Assembly (NCBI GenBank): GCA_040757115.1 | Contig: JBFLYA010000013.1 | Location: 1 to 35,259, forward strand | Source: a bacterium | Lineage (GTDB): Bacteria > UBA9089 > CG2-30-40-21 > SBAY01 | Direction of reading: 5' to 3' | Length of the DNA stretch: 35,259 nucleotides | Part shown: in pieces, positions 19,301-25,528 of the stretch | Position numbering within the stretch: position 1 is the first letter of the stretch | Layout of the letters: the number at the start of each line of letters is the position of its first letter | Position numbers and translations under genes: made by a program | The notes under the pieces: model-generated | Databases searched by the model: none | Told to the model about the DNA's origin: nothing | The model's input: the letters and a program-made list of their open reading frames with translations, nothing else

Positions 19301-20362
19301 ATTTGTATTATAAATCTTGATTGTTACCTTTGCCTCTTCTGGTAGATGATAGGTAATGGTAGTAGTGTCTTTTTGATTGTCATCATTAGGTGAGAAAATA
19401 TAAGGATAAGCACTGACATTTGTTATATAACTACTTATATCAAATATCTGTAAATTACTGTTATTTGAATCTACTACATATAATTTCTTTTGATGGATAG
19501 CCAATTTCTGTGCAGTATGGAATTGTCCTTTACCAGGTCCAAATCTACCAAATGTATGTAAAAATTGACCAGTATTAGAGAATTTTTGTATTCTAAAGTT
19601 ATACTTATCTGCTACCCAAATATTTCCATCCGAATCTACTGCTACATCTACCGGGTCTAAAAACTCACCTACCTGTCTTCCTTGTATACCGAATTTACGA
19701 ATAAAATTACCCTCTTTATCAAATATAGATACCCGTTCATTTCGCATATCGGCAACATAGATATTTCCTTCTTTATCTAATGTTAGACCATAAGGTTCAC
19801 TAAATTGAGTAGTGCCACTACCTTCACTGCCTAATATATTATCTCCATTAAATGAATTTACAGGATTAAAGGATGAATCAAACTTTAGTACTCGATCATT
19901 ACCAGAATCTAAGACATAAAGATTACTATCCTTATCCAATTCTATATCTCTTGGATAATAAAATTGTGGATTACCTGTAAAACACTTTACAAAAGAGATA
20001 CTATTTCCATCATCATACAGATGTTGTACACGCTCATTGCCAGTATCTACTACAAATATATTTCCTCTTTTATCAACTGCAATACCTTGTGGAGCCCTAA
20101 ACTGCCCCTCACCCGTTCCTTCTTGCCCAAAGGCATAAAGAAACTTACCGTTTTTATCATATTTCTTTATCTTATCATTACCGGTATCTGCAACATAAAT
20201 ACTGCCATCATAAGAAACCGCTACACCATAAGGGTATAAAAGTTCTGCCTCAGGTGGTCCTTTCCCCTTTATCCCTACACTACCGATAAAATTAGTACTG
20301 GCGAATACAGTAGTGGTCAAAAATATTAAACTAAATATTAAAAACAATCTCATTTTTACCAT
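7358..20362 (-). CDS. Giant secreted multidomain protein (4334 aa): NHL and PD40 propellers, 21 TIG-like repeats
   Basis: This is probably a cell-surface or appendage protein. The ATG at 20362 has a GAGGA ribosome site and starts a signal peptide (MVKMRLFLIFSLIFLTTTVFAS). Approximate layout: six NHL blades 31-307 (GNIYVADMRNERV type); FlgD-like Ig 314-404; Ig-like 411-510; TIG-like repeats 1-2 (505-680); four ~120-aa DGLxP..PPxxGYP repeats (684-1164); TIG 3; a PD40 propeller 1384-1694 with five SPDG-type blades; Ig-like; TIG 4-5; a second PD40 propeller 1977-2294; Ig-like; sixteen consecutive TIG-like repeats 2410-3764 of about 85 aa with core IRIDFGTT...GTFSTTFTIDTQPYG; an Ig-like domain; and a C-terminal domain (about 4247-4334) starting YCYPNPAKG and ending GKLAVMR, like FlgD-Ig or type IX secretion tails. 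Its function is unknown. Confidence 0.88.
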   Translation of the reverse strand: MVKMRLFLIFSLIFLTTTVFASTNFIGSVGIKGKGPPEAELLYPYGVAVSYDGSIYVADTGNDKIKKYDKNGKFLYAFGQEGTGEGQFRAPQGIAVDKRGNIFVVDTGNERVQHLYDDGNSISFVKCFTGNPQFYYPRDIELDKDSNLYVLDSGNDRVLKFDSSFNPVNSFNGDNILGSEGSGTTQFSEPYGLTLDKEGNIYVADMRNERVSIFDKEGNFIRKFGIQGRQVGEFLDPVDVAVDSDGNIWVADKYNFRIQKFSNTGQFLHTFGRFGPGKGQFHTAQKLAIHQKKLYVVDSNNSNLQIFDISSYITNVSAYPYIFSPNDDNQKDTTTITYHLPEEAKVTIKIYNTNHELVRDLIVEVNKPSGTNTEIWDGKDNSNIVVEDDEYTYKIDAVNIMNYHAPQQRDKVIVDNTPPEITNPKAIPGVVPVGATVTLSSKVIDKYGIVEVMVDIAPIGGAGSQAMSYIGNDIYSYQAIVSEVNPGIKELLITGIDNGYNKSTQTLILKVGTPTITILPDSGTVGSVVTVHGEDFFASELIRIDFGTTVSITSSYADATGSFSSIFTIDTMSFGIKTICAVGLSSEVTLRGTFSIKGSIVLISPVIGTIGTIVSIEGVGFEVSEEIVIDFGTTKTIATGVTNLSGVFKIPFTVDSQPIGSKTVRVRGISSNQIIEFTIFVAYEYPILDWTGEENYEQDGLHPEEGERLVGTYTYRVKYIDYLDRPPLTGYPEVRIFRGGRELQNSPFIMEEVNPQDIDYKDGKLYSFEIANLETGLYSYQFVSKNIDEILAKGSPTISHSGPKIIGSPTLTWIGEGGYISDGVEPDVGPTGYFTYKVLYTDIDNIPPAEGYPRVYVCLGGFLISDGYTLIKENGNNYAEGVVYSTNKVRFSYASEAYSYYFEVKNEQGVIGTGTPTVSKDGPIVEGTNLAPLLFMPDEKDYIDGLEPNRGTPGTTFTFRTAYRDINIDPPASGYPALLIYKDGAPYGEGTYSMNFVNGNYLKGATFTISIVLDEVGIYQYKFYAKDSKGEEARGPFFILLQTGPKISHAPELEWRGTPGYEKDGLEPHEGIARETYFTFKVKYKDEDNAPPYSDYPKICILKGTTTIGEAEMRVEPTKDYIEGENYWCVFKLQSGGVYSYYFEAKDEYGIEAIGTPTNISYGPIVIGPGITLVSPVSGFVGTKVTIAGEGYYPTEPIQIDFGTTKTILITTSDAYGKFIATFIVDTQAIGPVDITATSVKYGHNATGIFNIIEKPADGSGIAKIEPDRTIVDITEVFYITYTAEADLSNGTVTLTIPPNWTIPPDWAITVTPGPEVILKYRSIVGSTVIIPIEEMFAEGTFTIMYIGTPQGTITLGTNTFIIKSEGEGGILTPITNQPVVCVEEVINPPYLRQLTTDTCNESPAGYSPDGKMIVYARQSEDDSYTIWIMDADGKNKKEIIKDEEYHCTPLGFLPDGEMLVYSKYLKTHQIGPEEGIYIIKNFKEVINGTPPDEIRVVGTQGLASVSSPDANVMTFSCWNIEYPIADIKAVINLQDVINHDTTPIIKDILVGPEWDVTGGWSPDGKVLSFYSTRSGDPEAWMIKNIQDVLFKNAQPELLQLTNFKEYDCDGVFSPDGEKYAFTSTKDNHPGRWNCWVITNIKDVIYKGAELELEHLIPSLITEGVCSWSPDGTKILIGSYRAGNWDVWEMDYPYDKKAAPATNIISPILNQVLKGKSIIKGTAKDNVSVNNTVLSTLLSYTGEYSLGTNSDYWIPIVTSNTQVDNGTLAIWDVSDLENGLYTIKLTTTDGEDEGVEEVVIRVINSKITLISPDSGVIGTVITVEGKDFVASELIRIDFGTTKTINIVTCSAGGTFSITFPIDTQYFGTKTIMATGVTSGLVAKGKFSIIGQLTKVYPHNPCVGTPVTIEGNGFGKNEMIRIDFGTIHSITTIISNPAGTFSSVFTARYSVSGIVTITAIGLSSNQIDTIKINFLSNMYQLTTSAMDLSSCLSPDGTQIVFHSFRTWPSSIWIMDSDGNNQRQLNVGKESCYNPRFSPDGSYLAFQSERDIWLVTNIQDVIATGTSPELIQIDAGGFENDPGWWSPDNKMLSFYSDYDVWVASNIDEIINEGANPELHQITNTDDALELGICWSPDGKWLAYAKNEDLDWYFGNWEICIITNIQEVIYNNATPTTLQITYNPAFDIPVGFSPDGKKLAFLSTTGWPPRFPKINNISKELMKERIPPAGFPYDAWIINNIEEVVNNGKEAELVQLTNIDTDGIYAIGYFSLSPDGTKLLLNYERTHDSSNICIMDYPDKDVPAANIISPILDQQLKGKAEIIGLAKDNVSVNKEVILSKLSYYSLKYRQENVESKGSTDWNTIITSNTPVELGTLTPWDTTTIPNGIYTLKLIATDGEDENVEEVKVKIANTKITLITPIRGSVGSIVSIEGANFNASEGIRVDFGTTLSIATTISNSLGNFELILTVDIQPYGSTSIIAIGLSSNKTAMEKFFILPQITQFTPTLGSIGTIVTIRGNGHGVSEEILVAFGQTKSIATTYSNSVGAFSINFTVNTQSAGTKTIVVRGNSSGVKTIAYFYITIGTLEPKITLVSPVSGSVGAKITVTGEGYETIEPIIINFGISSTITLTTSSILGTFTAMFTIDTQIYGSTSIVAKGLISNVSTSSCIFITGNITLITPTSGTLGTTITVSGNGFGARERIVIDFGNISTIIVCSSTSIGTFLTYFTATAQSYGTTTVTIQAISNQVFMNYFFVLPKISSILPTTGTIGSIITIRGDGFAGSELIRIDFGTTKSITNVVANNVGYFKATFTIDTQIYGSTTIRVIGTNSSNPVLSYFFIQPNITLVSPKKGTIGTIVTLSGNGYRTYQSIKIRFGTTAIIQLTSTDITGSFSTTFTIDTKTYAEISIIAYENEEISALSRFQTQPNITLISPKEGTIGSIVTLAGNGYVAFQRIRIEFGTIPSIQLTSTSVNGTFTTTFTINTQAYGKTTIVAVQDWLNIKSKGIFTIKSNITLLTPTKGTIGTEVTIFGNGFGKSELIQIDFGATSTIATEESDIMGRFISSFRIDTQPYGSTSICAIGLKTGSSATISFFIKPKIIAITPTSASVGTIVEIKGLGYSSGKMVRIDFGKTLTIVTTTVMSSGLLRTTFTIDTQNYGTTTIVTLGVGKEEVDKTTFIILGNITYISPILGTVGSIVNIEGNGFGSNDIICIDFGTSMTIELTTASYVGTFSTQFMVDLQPYGDKTIVVRSIEVNYIDKDINSFFILPNIKITPTSGEIDSIVTVKGNGYYSSELIWIDFGTTKTISDAKTDTYGSFTTFFRLDTQAYGMKTIVVRSESGLILTTCFYIKDGMLWTSPVSGTVGTMITIRGIGYGANEFIRIDFGTIQTIATAVSNESGIFAVSFTTNLQPYGTTSIIVTGLTSMVSKTDIFFIKPKINSIFPTSGSVGIVVTLQGDGYSSNAELRIDFGMTKSIVTTYTESNGSFKVTFTVDTQPQGTTTVITAINKDQIDKAEFIISGNIVYLSPTSGTVGCIVTIAGNGFGARDTIVIDFGITSSIAITTASSLGTFCTTFSIDIQPFGPKKIIVKSIKAGCVDKAIFTVLPEIILNPTSSSIGSIVTISGTGYFASELIEIDFGLTSSITFTTSYANGTFKTIFTVDTQSAGSKTVIARSKWLSTKVYFCIKGTIIWISPTSGTVGSKVEVKGIGYKANEQIRIDFGTTGTIAACISMEAGSFSVTFTVDTQSAGTTTILVRGIESNEVCISYFVITEDTIPPIILHEFIPSAPAGLPMEVVATITDNVKVNEAILYWKIGGTKTISFTQMVNIGDDLYKGTIAASNVTMRGLLYAIWATDGKNDTLSTIWTTITYGTVSSGKIGAIYPTYKSISVPVHPGNPDPAGVLWNWGNFEQNVRLVYFDGNNWVIHNPPDSTVPNFAPEIGYGITADKDNEIIVYGSSTNPSGYYVIPLKGGLPERWNHIGHPYLYPVALNEQVKFRKGVEVVDPVTAYVNGWIKSSLWYYDGTGFKMVPYPGVIRPWIGYFIPVTVDCEMLVPAEEIGGKHTPDPSQEGKSFCPIEEWVVNNEVRSESEVDEFNPLEHKDGWAIHLSVKAGSLTDRFNFAGVSPEASDTYDDGYDIAEIPMLPVEEGEFAPAYLKCYFISPTEGEYGSDYRSEVETNKEWKFRVEQVGEPGKVEISWDITTVPLQYYLYLKDRDNLIDMRKKESYSGNVGEYSLIVSSGPIKEVSALDSVAESYCYPNPAKGKKVFFVVPQNTRVSLKIFNIAGELVYEKEEDSGGDGIVEWDCHNSAGERVASGIYIYFIRDDKSSKTGKLAVMR
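8162..8177. repeat. Perfect 16-bp palindrome inserted in the coding sequence
   Basis: CCCCTCTTGAGAGGGG lies inside the giant gene and, with flanking CAGGGGTGTG, encodes KHTPDPSQEGKSF. This proline- and charge-rich stretch looks foreign to the surrounding beta-rich domain. The DNA resembles the C/G hairpins found between genes at 2816-2833. Confidence 0.65.
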
Positions 20363-20383
20363 CTTTCGTTCCTCTTTATTTAG

Positions 20384-20455
20384 AGGACGCAGATTTTCGC
20401 AGATTATTAGGATTATTATTAGATATATCTTGTAAATCTTGTTCATCTGCGTCCT
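20384..20455. repeat. 72-bp element with 11-bp inverted ends in the leader of the giant gene
   Basis: The ends are AGGACGCAGAT (20384-20394) and ATCTGCGTCCT (20445-20455), and the interior is AT-rich with GATTATTAGGATTATTATTA. It lies 22 to 93 bases upstream of the start codon, so it would be in the 5' leader and could form a hairpin there. Confidence 0.75.
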
Positions 20456-20520
20456 ATTTTCAGATTATTTAGTTGGAGTGGTATAATTTTTTATTTCTAC
20501 TTAATTTCCATCATATTTTT

Positions 20521-20588
20521 TAGTAATCAGATTAAGCGGATTGATCGGATTATTTTTTATCCATTTTATCCGTTAAATCCGTTTACTA
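20521..20588. repeat. Short palindromic element (TAGTAA..TTACTA family), directly after a stop codon
   Basis: The left end, TAGTAATCAGATTAAGCGGA, is matched inverted by TAGTAAACGGATTTAACGGA from the right. On the minus strand it begins one base after the TAA stop of the 1614-aa gene. A fold-back of about 30 bases per arm with a T-rich centre is possible, so it may serve as a 3' hairpin. Confidence 0.75.
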
Positions 20589-20589
20589 A

Positions 20590-23500
20590 TTATTTAATAA
20601 TCGCCAATTTACCGATACATTTATCTCCTTTAGTATTAGTGATACAATACAGATACACACCACTTGCTACCTTTCTACCAGCATCATTCCTCCCATCCCA
20701 TTCATAGGTATAATCAATACCTTCCTTCTTAAATACCAACTCACCTGATATAGTAAATATTCTTAGAGTTACATCTTGAGTAAGATTTTTAAATATAATT
20801 ACATCTGTTTTACTTTTACTCGGTATAAATGGATTAGGATAGACACAGACCTTGTTTAAATCCTGCATCATTGGTACATCTAATGGCTGAAAATCTGTGT
20901 ATTTGTAAGAGCCAGAGGTAGTATATACAAACTTTGAGTAATCAACTTCCATCCAATCACTGTCATCCTTTATTAATATGAATAGAGGGAATAAGTTATA
21001 TGGTCCATTAATACCTTTACTATATATATCTTTTCCATCAATTTTAAGTGCTATCGTTTGGGTGCCGGTAGATAAAAACTTATGCATAATATCTATATAT
21101 TTAATCACATTAAAAGGAGGTTCTTTGAAATCTTCACATAAAAGTCCTTTTATCATAAACTCTCCTGGTTTCCTAACCTTTACATTTATATTTATCACTA
21201 AATAGTTATGAAGTCCATCACCATCTGTATCTAATCCGTAATCATTAGTTGGGGTGCCACTAAAGGTTACTTCTGGTATTTGAAATTGAGTATAGGAGTA
21301 TGTGCCTGTAATATAGGGATAAGGAAGTGTATCAATCTCCACTAAACCCATAGGAATAGGTACTTTTTCTTCCTCTGCTTCTTCCTCAACTTCTTCTTCA
21401 ACCTCTTCTTTCTCAATAGTCTCAATACATAATCTTACATTATCCACCTTATATGGTCCATCATAACCTGTATTATAAATTTTTCTACCATTAAACTTAA
21501 ATTTGATAGTATATGTACCAGGTTGTAATGATATATTGGTATAACCACTGGTTATAGGACTATTCCCTGAATTATCCCATAACTCTCCACTTATTCTAAA
21601 CTCCCCTGCATTTACAACATTTATCTCATGATTTACTACTAAATAATTATAAAACTCATCATCATCTGTATCCAATGCGTAGTCAGTAAAACTACCGGTA
21701 AAACTTGCATCAGGCAGTTGAAATTGTGTATGAGAATATGTACCAGTAGTATAAGCATCTTGAATGTCATCAAGACAGGTATTACCTTGATATAAATCCA
21801 GATTACGCAATTTATACGGTCCCTCATAGCCTTTATTATAAATCTCTCTTCCATCAAACTTAAGTTCTACTGTATGGGTTCCAGATAATAATGAGATATT
21901 GGTATGTACATAGGTTATGGAATTATTCCCCAAGTTGTCATATAAATTTCCTCTTATCCTGAAATCTCCTGCTTCTATAACATTTACTTCTACATTTATT
22001 ACTAAATAATTGTATCTTTCATCATCATCCGTATCTAAACAATAATCAGTAAAACTACCTGTAAAACTTGCCTCTGGTGGTTGGAATTGGGTATAGGAGT
22101 ATGTACCAGTAGTAAATGCATCTTGAATGTCATCAAGACAGGTATTACCTTGATATAAATCCAGATTACGCAATTTATACGGTCCCTCGTAACCTTTATT
22201 ATAAATTTCTCTACCATCAAACTTAAGTTCTACTGTATGTGTTCCAGATAATAATGAGATATTGGTATGTACATAGGTTATGGAATTATTCCCTGAGTTG
22301 TCATATAACTTTCCTCTTATCCTGAAATCTCCTGCTTCTATAACATTTACTTCTACATTTACTACCAGGTAATTATACCACTCATCATTATCTGTATCCA
22401 GGCCATAATCAGTAAAACTACCAGTAAAACTTGCATCAGGCAGTTGAAATTGTCTATGAGAATATATGCCAGTAGTATAAGCATCTTGAATATCATCAAG
22501 ACAGGTATTACCTTGATATAAATCCAGATTACGCAATTTATACGGTCCCTCGTAACCTTTATTATAAATCTCTCTACCATCAAACTTAAGTTCTACTGTA
22601 TGGGTTCCAGATAATAATGAGATATTGGTATGTACATAGGTTATGGAATGATTCCCTGAGTTGTCATATAAATTTCCTCTTATCCTGAAATCTCCTGCTT
22701 CTATAGCATTTACCTCTGCATTTATTACCAAATAATTATAATATTCATCATCATCTGTATCCAGAGCATAATCAGTAAAACTACCAGTAAAACTTGCCTG
22801 TGGTGGTTGAAATTGGGTATAGGAATATGTGCCAGTATAACCAGATATATATTCAAGGTGGAAATTACTTTGCCATAAATCCAGACGCAATCCATACGGT
22901 CCATCGTAACCTCTATTATAAATCTCTCTCCCATCAAACTTAAGTTCTACTGTATGTGTTCCAGATAATAATGAGATATTGGTATATACATAGGTTATGG
23001 AATGATTCCCTGAGTTGTCATATAAATTTCCTCTTATCCTGAAATCTCCTGCTTCTATAACATTTACTTCTACCTTTACTACCAGGTAATTATACCACTC
23101 ATCATTATCTGTATCCAGGCCATAATCAGTAAAACTACCAGTAAAACTTGCCTCTGGGATTTGAAATTGAGTATAAGAATATGTACCTGTGGTGTAAGCA
23201 TTAGAGATATAGTCAAGTTGAGCACCTGTATTTTCATCTCTTAGGTAGAGATTCTGTAATTTATATGGTCCATCATAGCTTTTATCATAAATCCGTCTGC
23301 CATCAAATTTAAGCTCTATTGTATGTGTTCCTGGTGATAATGATATATTGGTAAACCCATAGGTTATGGAATTACTCCCTGAATTATCATATAACCATTT
23401 TTCTATTCTAAATTCCCCTGCTTTTATAACATTTACTTCCGCATTTATTACTAAATAATTATATCGCTCATCATCATCTGTATCCAGAGCATAATCAGTA

Positions 23501-25434
23501 AAACTACCGGTAAACTTTGCATTCGGGGATTGAAATTGAGTATAAGAGTATGTGCCAGTAGTATAAGCATTAGAGATATAGTCAAGTTGAATATAATCTT
23601 GCCATAACTTTATATAACGCAATTTATACGGTCCATTATAACCTTTACTGTAAATTTCTCTCCCGTCAAATTTAAGTTCTATTGTATGTGTACCTGTTGC
23701 TAATAGTATATTATGAGTATAGCCACAGCTTATATAATTCCCTAAATTATCGTATAAATTTCCATCTATTCTAAATTCCCCTGTTTCTAAAACATTTATT
23801 TCTACATTTATTACTAAATAATTATATCTTTCATCATCATCCGTATCTAAACAATAATCAGTAAAACTACCAGTAAAACTTGCCTCTGGGATTTGAAATT
23901 GAGTATAAGAATATGTACCTGTGGTGTAAGCATTAGAGATATAGTCAAGTTGAGTACCTGTATTTTCATCTCTTATGTAGAGATTTTGTAATTTATATGG
24001 TCCATCATAGCTTTTATCATAAATCTCTCTGCCATCAAATTTAAGCTCTATTGTATGTGTTCCTGGTGATAATGATATATTGGTAAACCCATAGGTTATG
24101 GAATGATTTCCTGAGTTGTCATATAAATTTCCTCTTATCCTGAAATCTCCTGCTTCTATAACATTTACTTCTACATTTACTACCAGGTAATTATACCACT
24201 CATCATTATCTGTATCCAGGCCATAATCAGTAAAACTACCTGTAAAACTTACCTTTGGTGGTTGAAATTGGGTATAGGAGTATGTACCAGTAGTAAATGC
24301 ATCTTGAATGTCATCAAGACAGGTATTACCTTGATATAAATCCAGATTACACAATTTATACGGTCCATCATAGCCTTTATTATAAATCTCTCTACCATCA
24401 AACTTAAGTTCTACTGTATGTGTTCCAGATAATAATGAGATATTGGTATGTACATAGGTTATGGAATGATTCCCTGAGTTGTCATATAAATTTCCTCTTA
24501 TCCTGAAATCTCCTGCTTCTATAACATTTACCTCTGCATTTATTACCAAATAATTATAATATTCATCATCATCTGTATCCAGAGCATAATCAGTAAAACT
24601 ACCAGTAAAACTTGCATCAGGCAGTTGAAATTGTGTATGAGAATATATGCCAGTAGTATAAGCATCTTGAATATCATCAAGATAGGTATTACCTTGATAT
24701 AAATCCAGATTACGCAATTTATACGGTCCATCATAGCCTTTATTATAAATCTCTCTACCATCAAACTTAAGTTCTACTGTATGTGTTCCAGATAATAATG
24801 AGATATTGGTATATACCTGGGTTATGGAATTATTCCCCAAGTTGTCATATAAATTTCCTCTTATCCTGAAATCTCCTGCTTCTATAACATTTACTTCTAC
24901 ATTTACTACCAGGTAATTATACCACTCATCATTATCTGTATCCAGGCCATAATCAGTAAAACTACCAGTAAAACTTGCCTGTGGTGGTTGAAATTGGGTA
25001 TAAGAATATGTACCAGTGGTATAAGCGTGTAGAATGTGATCAAGATGAATATTACCTTGTTCTAATACTATATAATACAATTTATACGGTCCATCATACC
25101 CCTTATTATAAATTTCTCTACCATCAAATTTGACCTCTACACTGTATGTTCCAGGTGATAAAGATATATCAGTATAGGCATGGCTTATATAATCACTTTC
25201 TAAATTATCACATAACCCCCCTTTTATTCTAAATTCTCCAGTTTCTGAAACATTTATTTCTACATTTATTACCAAATAATTATAATATTCATCATCATCA
25301 TCATCTGTATCCAATCCATAATCAGATAGTTTACCAGTAAAATGTGCAGTTATAGTTCCTGCCTCACTATATCCTGAAAGACTTAACCAGATACTTATTA
25401 TTAATATACCTAAAATAATAATTTTCTTTTTCAT
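20590..25434 (-). CDS. Secreted protein of twelve ~121-aa repeats with FlgD-like C-terminal domain (1614 aa)
   Basis: A signal peptide (KKKIIILGILIISIWLSL..., cleaved near SEA) leads into twelve repeats of about 121 aa, each starting FTGSFTDYGLDTDNDEWYNY or a close variant. Each continues through a VEVNVIEAGDFRIRGNLYDN segment to ELKFDGREIYNKGYDGPYKL and a TYSYTQFQ linker. The D-x-D-x-D/E motif at each unit start looks able to bind calcium. At DNA level the units are about 363 bp and many are nearly identical. Unit 10 carries a glutamate-rich insert (coded about 21364-21417). The C-terminal ~85 aa (CVYPNPFIPSKSKTDVIIF, GVYLYCITN, GKLAIIK) resembles FlgD-Ig or type IX secretion sorting domains and matches the tail of the 4334-aa protein. 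The ribosome site is weak (AAGAAGAG). Probably a surface or extracellular protein; ligand unknown. Confidence 0.88.
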   Translation of the reverse strand: MKKKIIILGILIISIWLSLSGYSEAGTITAHFTGKLSDYGLDTDDDDDEYYNYLVINVEINVSETGEFRIKGGLCDNLESDYISHAYTDISLSPGTYSVEVKFDGREIYNKGYDGPYKLYYIVLEQGNIHLDHILHAYTTGTYSYTQFQPPQASFTGSFTDYGLDTDNDEWYNYLVVNVEVNVIEAGDFRIRGNLYDNLGNNSITQVYTNISLLSGTHTVELKFDGREIYNKGYDGPYKLRNLDLYQGNTYLDDIQDAYTTGIYSHTQFQLPDASFTGSFTDYALDTDDDEYYNYLVINAEVNVIEAGDFRIRGNLYDNSGNHSITYVHTNISLLSGTHTVELKFDGREIYNKGYDGPYKLCNLDLYQGNTCLDDIQDAFTTGTYSYTQFQPPKVSFTGSFTDYGLDTDNDEWYNYLVVNVEVNVIEAGDFRIRGNLYDNSGNHSITYGFTNISLSPGTHTIELKFDGREIYDKSYDGPYKLQNLYIRDENTGTQLDYISNAYTTGTYSYTQFQIPEASFTGSFTDYCLDTDDDERYNYLVINVEINVLETGEFRIDGNLYDNLGNYISCGYTHNILLATGTHTIELKFDGREIYSKGYNGPYKLRYIKLWQDYIQLDYISNAYTTGTYSYTQFQSPNAKFTGSFTDYALDTDDDERYNYLVINAEVNVIKAGEFRIEKWLYDNSGSNSITYGFTNISLSPGTHTIELKFDGRRIYDKSYDGPYKLQNLYLRDENTGAQLDYISNAYTTGTYSYTQFQIPEASFTGSFTDYGLDTDNDEWYNYLVVKVEVNVIEAGDFRIRGNLYDNSGNHSITYVYTNISLLSGTHTVELKFDGREIYNRGYDGPYGLRLDLWQSNFHLEYISGYTGTYSYTQFQPPQASFTGSFTDYALDTDDDEYYNYLVINAEVNAIEAGDFRIRGNLYDNSGNHSITYVHTNISLLSGTHTVELKFDGREIYNKGYEGPYKLRNLDLYQGNTCLDDIQDAYTTGIYSHRQFQLPDASFTGSFTDYGLDTDNDEWYNYLVVNVEVNVIEAGDFRIRGKLYDNSGNNSITYVHTNISLLSGTHTVELKFDGREIYNKGYEGPYKLRNLDLYQGNTCLDDIQDAFTTGTYSYTQFQPPEASFTGSFTDYCLDTDDDERYNYLVINVEVNVIEAGDFRIRGNLYDNLGNNSITYVHTNISLLSGTHTVELKFDGREIYNKGYEGPYKLRNLDLYQGNTCLDDIQDAYTTGTYSHTQFQLPDASFTGSFTDYALDTDDDEFYNYLVVNHEINVVNAGEFRISGELWDNSGNSPITSGYTNISLQPGTYTIKFKFNGRKIYNTGYDGPYKVDNVRLCIETIEKEEVEEEVEEEAEEEKVPIPMGLVEIDTLPYPYITGTYSYTQFQIPEVTFSGTPTNDYGLDTDGDGLHNYLVININVKVRKPGEFMIKGLLCEDFKEPPFNVIKYIDIMHKFLSTGTQTIALKIDGKDIYSKGINGPYNLFPLFILIKDDSDWMEVDYSKFVYTTSGSYKYTDFQPLDVPMMQDLNKVCVYPNPFIPSKSKTDVIIFKNLTQDVTLRIFTISGELVFKKEGIDYTYEWDGRNDAGRKVASGVYLYCITNTKGDKCIGKLAIIK

Positions 25435-25478
25435 AGCTCTTCTTTGTAATCGAATTAAACGAATTAAACTAAATTTTT

Positions 25479-25527
25479 TAGTAATCGGATTAAGCGGATT
25501 TATCGAATTATTTTTATCCGTTTACTA
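25479..25527. repeat. Short palindromic element (TAGTAA..TTACTA family), directly after a stop codon
   Basis: It runs from TAGTAATCGGATTAAGCGGA to ATCCGTTTACTA. On the minus strand it starts one base after the TAA of the TolB-like gene, the same arrangement as at 20521-20588. It fills half of the 94-bp gap to the next gene. Confidence 0.75.
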
Positions 25528-25528
25528 A

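Noticed and set aside
21639-24764. Several 61-73-aa open frames on the minus strand with similar sequences (MMVERFIIK...)
   Set aside because: They are out-of-frame readings of the nearly identical 363-bp units of the 1614-aa gene, so their similarity only reflects the DNA repeat.
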